Source of the DNA: Trissonchulus latispiculum
Taxonomy: Eukaryota > Nematoda > Enoplea > Enoplida > Ironidae
Length of the DNA: 64,000 nt
Assembly (NCBI GenBank): GCA_030248195.1
Contig: JASAND010006958.1
Span: forward strand, 43,196 to 107,195
Direction: 5' to 3'
The translations under genes were made by a program, and so were the position numbers. This document shows, piece by piece, positions 56,357-64,000 of the stretch. Under the pieces are notes generated by a model that searched no databases, was not told the origin of the DNA, and saw only the letters and a program-made list of their open reading frames with translations. How positions within the stretch are numbered: position 1 is the first letter of the stretch; each line of letters starts with the position of its first letter.

Positions 56357-56381
56357 CTTCTAGAAGTTTCTAGAAACTTCC
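56357..56381. promoter_or_regulatory. Heat-shock element, 5 contiguous units (Element A copy 1)
   Basis: TTC-TA-GAA-GT-TTC-TA-GAA-AC-TTC: five alternating NGAAN pentamers without gaps, the binding pattern of trimeric heat-shock factor. It lies about 93 bp upstream (minus sense) of the conserved TCAGTGTTCGTT. The corresponding site in copy 2 is also intact. Confidence 0.75.
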
Positions 56382-58633
56382 TATCTTTTACACATATCAG
56401 TCCAGGCTCTTTTTGGCCTGGGGTTCAGTTGGGAGCTCAGATTAATGATAATGGGGAAATATTGCCCCCAACTGACCATCTTTTTGATAAATTTAGGGGA
56501 CGAAACTTGGGCGAATTTTATAAAGTTTTGGGTTTACATGTAAACGTAACCAAAGGGACAAACGATGAAAATGTGATCTTAACTGGCCCAAAAATTGACA
56601 GAAAATTGCGAAATTTTGGACATTCTGGGCCTATACAAAACAAGTAAGGTTCCAATAGGTTAAATTGAGTGAATAAATTACCTTATTGTAATTAATAATA
56701 GTTTATAATTCCTTTTGTTTTCGGCCCCTCACTCTTGGGTTTCACTTGAACTTCTGGCCGAAAACAAAGGACGCCGGTCATTAGTCTTAGCAACAATTGT
56801 TTCTTGTTGCTGGAAACTCCTTGTTCTCACTGGACCTAGGACAAAGAGGAAAATAAAACGTAAAAAGATGAAAAAATATACACATAGTTAGTTTTACGTA
56901 TTTTCTAGCTAAATAAGAATTACATTAACGAATTCTACGTACTTAACTACCTAGATTTAATCTCTTTTCTTTTGGTTTAATTCATTTTTGGGGCAATTAG
57001 GCCCCCTTCAAACCAGTAAGATGACGAAAAAGTGTATACTAACTCTCTTTTCGAGAGACAACTCTTCTGCTGGACTGAGGCCAGCTTAAAGTTCAGGTGA
57101 AGACAACTCCCTAGACAATGAGGCTGGACTTAATACAAAGGTTGTGTAAGTCTTAGGTTAGGTTAAACCTTTTAGAGAAAATTAAGATTACGAAATAGAA
57201 AACATTTCACTCAAACGTTTTTGACCATAACTTTCTCAATTTTGGGAGTTAGAAGATAAAATTTACATTTTTGGAATACGTGAACAATTGCCTTTCAATT
57301 AAGCCTAAGTCATGTTTCCACATAAAATTTCACCCATTACGTAATTTTTACCTAATTCACACTAATTAACCCTAAGTAACACTAACTAACTCATATCATT
57401 ACTAATTTAACCTTATTAACATCAGAAATGGAGAATTAAAGCTAAGCGACACTAAATACAACTGCCCACGTTTAAATATCATTACCTACGCATATCTAGC
57501 TACATATTACTGATAATTAGTACTAAATCCGCATGATAGCTACTGTATTTTAGTGAACCATCTTCATATGACTATGTTTGACAATAAACTGAAATTGTTG
57601 CTTGCTGTTAAAAGGAAATTAAGCGCTTTCTTTGATGACATTAAGACTTATTTCATTCATTTTTTGGATAATTGACAGCGGGCTATTAACTGTCTGATAA
57701 TGGTTCTAATGAAAAGGCACCAACTTTTCATTATACACAGATACTTGGGATTTTTGTTATTATCTGCTTAAAAGAGGGATAGTGAGATCCTAATGAAAAG
57801 GCACCCGCTTTTCATAAGGGAACAATATTAGGGGACTTCTATTCGGATCACCTAACTTACTAATATGTGTATCAATTTGCAATATTGTTCTTTCGGTATT
57901 AATAGCACTCCTGACCCCATAATGTGAATTTAACTAATCTTCCCCTTTGTTTCACGAGGAATTAATTATATTTTAGAAATTGGCAACCCTGTTCTTAATT
58001 ACATATGGGTACAAATACAGCTTGGGCGTTCATTTATACGAAATATAATCATAAAAAATCTTCAACTTGGGCTATTTTTCTGAGATCTTCTTTGGCATTT
58101 TCGAGTGACAGTTGATCAAATCCTTCTTTTTGGATTAATTCTTCAAAACTTGATTTTTCATTTAACTAATTCCATTACACATTTGTGCCTCAGCGCGACT
58201 TGTGCCTGTGTGAGACTCGCTATGCCTGAGTGATACTTTTGTCATTTAGCGAGACTTGTGTCTGGGTGAGACTACAATGTGATATAAATGTCGTCGTCAT
58301 TTCTGCATTCAGTAAATACTGTATTTACTGACAGATTTTCGTAAATACAGTATTTACTAGTAACATTGGTATTTTCTTTAGACTGCCTATCTTTGCACGT
58401 AAATACCATTTTTACTGAAACTCGTCCATTATGTGTTTTCAAGTAAACTTTGTACTTAATGTTAAATGCCTTGTCTACTGTGTGTGTCAAAGGATACAAA
58501 GAGATTGCCGTCATCATATTCAAAGACAAAGGATAGGGTTTACCTAACCACATTATATGTACACACGGATGGCATGAAGATAAGCTGCACAAGTTATGTT
58601 TAAAGTATTTGTAATTCTGTAAACTTATCTTAA

Positions 58634-59231
58634 CTAAGTAACAAAAGGTTTATCAACGACAGACACTGGGCCTATTGCATCCGTGGGGAAGCCTACTGCT
58701 TTTCGTGATTCATCTCGGGAGGGAAGGTAGTTAATAACCTGTTTCCTAAAAGGCCTTTCATATTTCCCAAAATCCTTTTCAAGTCTTTCCGTTCCCAGCA
58801 GTGCTGCAGCAGTCAGTCGTTCACCCAAGTCGTAGGCATCACTTGATTTGTGATAAGTTCTTTGTATAGTGGCTTTCGAACTCAGTCACACAAAGTCACT
58901 CGTGGCGGATCTTCTTTCAGATATTGCACCAACCTAGGAAGTAGGAAGCCATCTTATTGTGGTGGATGGAGATTGAATGGCATCAATGATAGTGTCTGTG
59001 CCATAGGGTTGGGGAGTATGAATCTCCTGTCTTTGGGTGCTATGTATGGCGGAAACACTTCTCGTCCTTAACAGCCTAAGACACTGCATGTCCTCATTTT
59101 TGGCTTCTTCGACGTGTACACTTCTTGTACAATCTCTAAGTGATCTTTCTTCGCCTATGAGTTTTATTTCCTGTATGGTTTTAGGCTCAGCCAGATGATT
59201 GATTGTGCCGTCTTTTGCTTGGAAACCTCAA
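58634..59231 (-). pseudogene. Unidentified coding relic in at least two frames
   Basis: One minus frame from 59231 to a stop at 58936 is open for about 98 codons with protein-like composition (QEIKLIGEERSLRDCTRSVH, TPQPYGTDTIIDAIQ). Another, from about 58852 to 58634, reads SSDAYDLGERLTAAALLGTE and ends SVVDKPFVT. The gap between them contains stops, so an intron or frameshifts are needed to join them. I do not recognise the family. A decayed transposon or host exon is possible. Confidence 0.35.
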
Positions 59232-59689
59232 CTTAGTGAACCCGCATGGTAGTCACTTCCTAGTGCCTGTGTGTAGACTGTGTTATTGAAACCCTTCAAC
59301 TGTTTGAAATTAGCAGCCTAGACGGCAAAGCAGAATCGACAGCAGCTGACGAACCCTTTAAAAATACAAAGCTGCTGAGACAGATTTGAACAAAAAAGAC
59401 ATTAACAGAAAATAAATATGAGGATTATTCAGATTTGGTTATAGTGAAAAACTAAGCCTTCAAAACTTGCAATGGCCAATCCCACTTCATAATGAAACAA
59501 GCCGAATGTAAAAGAAGTTGCAACAGATGCAGCAAGGCCAGCATAGTACAGCATGAATACATGTATTCAGTATTATTGAGTGTAGTCTTAGTATTGAAAA
59601 ACTCAGCTAGAAAGCTTTGCGCATGCAAGCTGCTTGCGCTGGAGTTGCAAGTGTGAAAGCTGAAATCAGGACTGAAAGAGGCGAAGAAC

Positions 59690-59830
59690 GGTGTCCAGGG
59701 CGGGGATCTATCCGCCGAGCTTTGGATCTTTAGTGGAACACTCTACCACTCAGCCACATCCCGGGACAGCGAAGCTAGATTATTTTACACTGATTTCAAC
59801 CTTTCTGGGTTGCTGATATTTAACGACCGC
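59690..59830 (-). repeat. tRNA-derived repeat, copy 2
   Basis: The minus strand has an A box TGGCTGAGTGG, a perfect T stem GGCGG/CCGCC, and an acceptor-like GTCCCGG/CCTGGAC with one mismatch, but three extra bases after the acceptor and no proper anticodon stem. The flank ACAGCGAAGCTAGATTATTT... and GTTGCTGATATTTAAC are shared with the 30.7-kb copy. Confidence 0.6.
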
Positions 59831-61807
59831 TCCGGACCCCTGACAAGATCGCCGCAGGCCGCTAGGGACACATTAGAGGGGCCCTCCAATGACAAAAATT
59901 GTTCGCCTCATCATCGGGTTTTATTTGATGCAAAACTTGACCACTTTTAAAAATTTCGCATTTTGGCCACTTTGGCCGGTCCGGACCCAACATACTCCCC
60001 TTGCTAATTGAAATTCGGCCTTGAATTCCCAGGTATCGCAGGTCGGGTATTTAACTCAAAGCACCTTTGTGGTCTAAGGGCGGCTCCCCGGCTGTCTCCT
60101 AACCTGCCGCGTATTACATTTCACGCTTCTTCAAGCCAGGAGCCTTTATACAAATAAAAAACCATATCAACCATATAAACTATAACACTTTGCAGCACGA
60201 GGACCACCATATAAACCAAACCAACTATCTCAAAGACCTACAATTTGTAATGGAACGACTTAGATCTTGTGCTCAAAAGTGGTTAAAAAGCTAGTTTCTA
60301 ATTGGTCATTGTTCCAAAAGAAGTTCCTACTAGAAACGGAATCTAACAGATCTTGTCGATATTAAGCTTCAGTTTGATATTGTGTCCAAGCCATAATTAA
60401 TTGTCATTGTATAATTGTTGAAATCAGAGTTGCCAGTCCTAAATAAGCATTTTCAACTAATACTAGAAGAAAAGCCCAAGGTCACTCCAACATTAACACA
60501 AAAGAAGGGCACTTACAAGTTTAGTTAGGAGCAATCAGTCCAAATAATGATCTATTATACGTGAAGTGATAAAAACTATAATAATAAGGTCAATTCCAAA
60601 AAATTCCCCTTTTCTGAAATTACAGGTGTCCTTTCCCTCAGTGGCCCAGGTGCGGTCACTTTCCCCTTCCATTACCAGAGGTTAATAAGAACGGAAGAAC
60701 AGTAAAAACTCTGGAAATCCTAGTGTTGGCGTAAAAGCTAAACTCATAATTGCTGTGATAAGGAATTCAACATTTCTAGCTGAAAAGAATACACCAATCC
60801 TTGTCAGCAGTGTTTTAAAAGCCTTTTTAGTGTCTAATAACACATATTAGAAGATGGTTTGACTAAATAATCACATAATTAGGTTATACGTAAGAAATTA
60901 AAAGTAATAAGTACCTAAGTGCGTTAAATTACAATAATTCGTGTTTCACAATGCTTTAGGGTTTTAAATTGTTATTAATCATGTTAACTAGTGTTAGTTA
61001 GGCTTAATTTATGTTAATTAGCTAATTATTGCGTAAGAAATGAATTTTTGGTCCGTGATGCAACTTAGGCTCATATGAAAGAGAAATTTCTCCCATTTCC
61101 AAAAATGCAATCCCCACGTTTTAACTCCCAAAATTGAGTGAGTTATAAGCAAAAATGTTTTAGTAAGATTAGCCTTTATTTCCTAATCTTACTTTGCTTA
61201 AAAGGAAAGTCCAAAAAGGGGACTTCTAAAAAACCTTTATACTAACTTTCTTTCCTCCTTTCCCTTCTCCTTTCTTTGTCTGGGAGGCTGTCTACCTCCC
61301 AGACTACAGGCAGCCATTGCTGTTCCTCTTTCTTTCTTCTTTTCCTACGTATGCTAGGCTTGTCCTCAGGTGAACTTTTGTTGGGCCTAGTCCAACAAGA
61401 AGAGGACAACAAAAGTTCGCCTCAAGAGAAGAAAAGAGGACACAAATTTAACACGTACACAAAGTTCGCAGGGGGCTTAATTAATTCCCCATAATTAAAT
61501 TATTAGGAAGATTTGTTACACATAGTTAGTCAAATATGTAGTATATCGAGATCCTAATTTTAAGTCTTCAAAATTTACGTAGATTGTGTAAAAGTTGAAA
61601 ACAAAAGCTAAAATTCGTAGTATTTCCCCTTTGGTTACGTTTACATGTTAACCAAAGTTTCGCAAAATTTTGCAGAATTTCAGCACCCGATATCCATCAA
61701 AAAGGGGTCAGTTGGGGGGCAATATTTCCTAAATCTCATTAATTTTGGTCCTTAATGGCCCAGCTGGCTCAACCAGCCGCTGCTGGCCCTGTGGAAAAGA
61801 TAGCAAG

Positions 61808-61837
61808 CTTCTAGAAAGTTCTAGAACTTTCTAGAAG
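61808..61837. promoter_or_regulatory. Heat-shock element, 6 contiguous units (Element A copy 2)
   Basis: TTC at 61809, GAA 61814, TTC 61819, GAA 61824, TTC 61829, GAA 61834: six alternating units at exact 5-bp spacing. It stands about 105 bp upstream of TCAGTGTTCGTT (61941-61952). Strong heat-shock genes usually show three or more such units, so this is a high-grade predicted site. Confidence 0.8.
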
Positions 61838-61940
61838 CTTTAGCCCAAAATAAAAGGAGAATTCCGCCCCCAGTTCGCTAATGACCTGTCACCGAGCTGT
61901 CAGCAAAACTGTCAGCTCGGTCCCCAAAATTTTAAGTTAG

Positions 61941-63604
61941 TCAGTGTTCGTTTAGCTGCGACCGACAGCGGTCGGATTTTAACTCCCCTTCCCCGTGCGT
62001 ATTACTTCTCGGACCACTGGTGTGGTACGGGAATATAGTAATACGCACTCCCCTCTAGGACGCTTTTAGGGACCTTTCTGGCCCACAGGCCAGAAAGGAA
62101 GATTAAGACAAGCACGAACACTACAAACTGAGGAGCCATATGGGTCTTTTATGCCCGGCTCAGATCTATTGCCTAGGACAAAAAAATTAGGAACTTTCAT
62201 TGTGGCCTTTTGGCCTCATTTTTATGTTGTATTTTTTTTGGCCTTCGGGCCTTATTTTTTTATGGCATTTTCGGGCCTTTATGGCCAACCTTTTATAAGA
62301 ATTTTGGGCCAGTGAGCCCCGATTTCACAGCAATTTTATGGGCCCAAGGCCATTCTTTTATTTCCATAGCATGTTGGGCCTCCGGGCCAGTTTTATTTCA
62401 CTTTTATTTTTATTATTTGATTAATTCAAAAATCAAGGGCAGCTCATGTAAACCCCTCCTGTGCGATGGAGGTCTTGAGGCGTGCCCACTTTTCTCTTCT
62501 TTTACTTTCCTCGTTTTAATTCCTTTTATTTACCAAGCCACGGCCTTTTCTTTTTGGCCTAAAAATTAGTAGGCCCTTATGGCCAAATTATTCTCTTTAT
62601 TTGTCACTTTTGGGGTTATTTTTCGTAGTATTCATGGGATTATGAGTGGGACCCAAAACCCCTGATTCTGAGTTAGAGAGCCCCTTAATTACGGCTCTGA
62701 AATTAATAAGCTAGTTAGAAGAATTATTTCCCCACAGCCGGCAACTAGGAGTTGCCGGCTACATTTCTACAAAAGCCCTGTAATGTCTAAAAATTTCCAT
62801 AGTCTGTAATATGTTTTATTTCAGCGTTAGGTCAGCATTAAAATCATTAGGTATTAAAAAGTATAGGATGTTTTAAAAGCTAATTCCTAAAACTTGAGTT
62901 GTTTTATGTTTAATTTAATTAATTATCAAGCAGTCTTTCAAGAGGAATGGCCGGCTTCCTCACTTTCCGTAGTTTTAATTAATTGTGTATTTAGTTTACT
63001 TGACTGTTCTTTGTTGTTAGTAATAATTGCTTAGCAATTATTACTCACTGGCTTTCACCAAAATTCAAGCCAAAATCTTTTTCAAAACTTACGAAGTTTA
63101 AGTTTTCCCACAAAAAATTTCTTTTATGGGCAATTCTGAGGAATTGCAAAAGCCGTAAAACTCGCGCACAACAAAGTTCAAAGTTTACAAACTTGTTACA
63201 CAAATGAGCCTAAGTTTAGTTTATTAGTTAATCTAAGTAGCTAGATGTTTATTAATGTGATTGTTTTGTATAATTGAAGTGTGAACGTCTTGTATGATTG
63301 AAGTATGAATGTTTTGTAAGTCGGAGGTGTGAAAGTTTTGTAAACCTGAAGTGTGAATGTTTTGTACAATTGAAGCGTGAATGTGTTGCAAAATTAATGT
63401 GTGAATGTGTCCCCAAAAAGTACCTAAGGTGGTTATTCGGGTAAACCCCTCATGGAGCATGAGGTTCCGAAGTTAACCAAGTTTCAGGAATGTTTGGTTG
63501 AATAGTTGTAGAATGTTCTGATTTGCATGAATGCAGAATGAGTGTTTTTGTATAATTGTTGTGGCAACTCGCGGAAACTCCCCTTGTACGATAGGGGTTG
63601 TGAG
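61941..63604 (+). ncRNA. Predicted structured transcript, Element A copy 2
   Basis: From the initiator-like TCAGTGTTCGTT the plus strand carries hairpins matching copy 1: 61995-62048 (GTGCGTATTAC...GTAATACGCAC with inner ACCAC-TGGT-GTGGT), 62073-62098 (CCTTTCTGGCC-CACA-GGCCAGAAAGG), the GGCC array, 62736-62760 (11-bp AGCCGGCAACT stem, AGG loop), 63448-63464 (CCTCATG-GAG-CATGAGG), then the 40-base identical block. No long ORF. Transcription, ends and function are inferred. Confidence 0.42.
62190..62400. repeat. GGCC-hairpin array, copy 2
   Basis: GGCCTTTTGGCC, GGCCTTCGGGCC (a C(UUCG)G tetraloop if transcribed), GGGCCTTTATGGCC, GGGCCTCCGGGCC and others, separated by T-rich linkers. Reverse-complement counterpart of 55780-56005. 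Confidence 0.75.
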
Positions 63605-64000
63605 AATTGTCAAATCAGTATGAATGATGGTTGATTGAATGGTTATTAGTAATATAGCTAGGCACATTGGGATAATCCAGGGATTCCAAGGCCCAACAAG
63701 TTGTAGTATGCTTTACCAATAATTGTCAAACGGTAAAGTGTGATAAACCTTATACTAATTAAAGATAGTATCCTAAACAGTTCGAAATGTCAGTTGTACT
63801 GGATTACCTTGACATGTGATAGCTCACCGGTCCTCATCAGGTGCATGAGGCCAACCTTGTGAAGTTTACCTTAGGATTCCTGTATTAGGCAGGAAATTGG
63901 TGTGAATGTGTATAAATGTGTATTTGTTGTTGAATGCTTGCGGATCTGAGGGATATGAGTGTGATAAACAGTGTGAATGAGTACCTATTTCGATATCGAG

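Larger units (their letters stand above)
51868..57991 (-). mobile_element. Element A, copy 1: hAT-like ends, heat-shock element, structured RNA region
   Basis: Left end CAGGGTTGCCAACTCC and right end, inverted, CAGGGTTGCCAATTTC. CAGGG ends fit hAT, but the 8-bp flanks do not match. Sequence from about 54280 to 57900 recurs in reverse orientation at 60440-64000 (copy 2), with islands of very high identity, including a 40-base perfect block (54716-54755) amid strongly diverged sequence. There is no ORF above about 110 codons. It contains a heat-shock element, an initiator-like motif and many palindromes (listed separately). It lies inside the outer element and carries the MITE at 54005. Confidence 0.7.
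49789..58286. mobile_element. Outer nested transposon bounded by TGTGATATA
   Basis: A 9-bp direct repeat TGTGATATA (49789-49797 and 58278-58286) flanks 8480 bp whose ends carry oppositely oriented arrays of GTCTCACTGAGGCACAA-type words (49798-49935 at the left, 58183-58277 at the right, plus a patch at 51318-51350). The extreme ends (GATGGTGTCTCAC, and inverted TTGTAGTCTCAC) are only partly alike. Removing the younger insertions (50513-51279, 51868-57991) would leave roughly 1.6 kb, a normal size for a non-autonomous element. No transposase seen. Confidence 0.6.
58287..60424. other. Spacer between Element A copies
   Basis: Holds the coding relic (58634-59231) and a tRNA-like repeat (59690-59830). 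The remainder, 59232-59689 and 59831-60424, shows no supported feature. Confidence 0.4.
60425..64000 (+). mobile_element. Element A, copy 2 (inverted, runs off the window)
   Basis: Starts CAGAGTTGCCAG at 60425, matching the inverted right end of copy 1, and follows copy 1 in reverse order to the window edge: 61125-61150 matches the 57230s, 61620-61760 matches 56450-56570, then the heat-shock element, initiator, hairpins, GGCC array, and the 40-base identical block at 63565-63604. Similarity is patchy near the inner end. No ORF above about 120 codons. With copy 1 it forms a 12-kb head-to-head pair. Confidence 0.7.

Noticed and set aside
51868..57991. 8-bp target duplication for Element A
   Set aside because: The flanks CAAAGTAC and TTCTTAAT do not match, so the hAT assignment rests on end sequence alone.
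63832..63841. CTGATGAG hammerhead-ribozyme-like core (minus strand)
   Set aside because: No GAAA after a stem II and no matching arms; the other copy of Element A does not keep it.

Overview
This is a stretch of eukaryotic, almost certainly invertebrate metazoan, nuclear DNA: AT-rich, gene-poor and crowded with transposable elements. Evidence for an animal is a pair of intronless seven-transmembrane receptors, a zinc-finger gene with spliceosomal-type acceptor sites, Pol III tRNA genes with eukaryotic A and B boxes, and a Ty3-like retroelement with an envelope of the insect errantivirus/F-protein type. I cannot place the phylum from sequence alone.

Layout. 1-8440: a decayed LTR retroelement on the minus strand whose order is gag, then envelope, then protease-RT, with a candidate 1.8 kb LTR. 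9-13 kb: non-autonomous DNA transposons, including a complete hAT-type element with an 8-bp target duplication. 13.95-17.02 kb: 11.7 apparently identical 262-bp units carrying 12 minus-strand tRNA genes. 17-30 kb: foldback, TTAA-flanked and GC-skewed MITE-like elements, two segmental duplications and a broken zinc-finger gene. 30-40 kb: tRNA-like repeats, several members of an element superfamily with GGGGCC-type ends but different internal motif vocabularies, and a Ser-rich ORF beside a second LTR-like region. 40-47 kb: two paralogous rhodopsin-like GPCR genes in convergent orientation, about 4.6 kb apart. 47-49.8 kb: a short MITE and otherwise nothing recognised.

49.8-64 kb is the most unusual part. 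An outer element (9-bp flanking repeat TGTGATATA) holds a polyA-tailed retroposon and a 6.1 kb element ('Element A', hAT-like CAGGGTTGCCAA ends), which itself holds a 186-bp MITE with its own 8-bp duplication. A second, inverted copy of Element A starts at 60425 and runs off the window. Both copies carry a near-perfect heat-shock element (5 and 6 contiguous alternating GAA/TTC units), a conserved initiator-like TCAGTGTTCGTT, and downstream a series of RNA hairpins, at least one with compensatory base changes between the copies. No long ORF is present. I read this as a transposon family that may carry a stress-responsive promoter driving a long structured non-coding RNA. That is an inference from comparing two copies and is the best candidate here for an undescribed system.

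The only genes that look intact are the two GPCRs and perhaps the Ser-rich ORF and the tRNA array. Everything else coding is broken or retroelement-derived.
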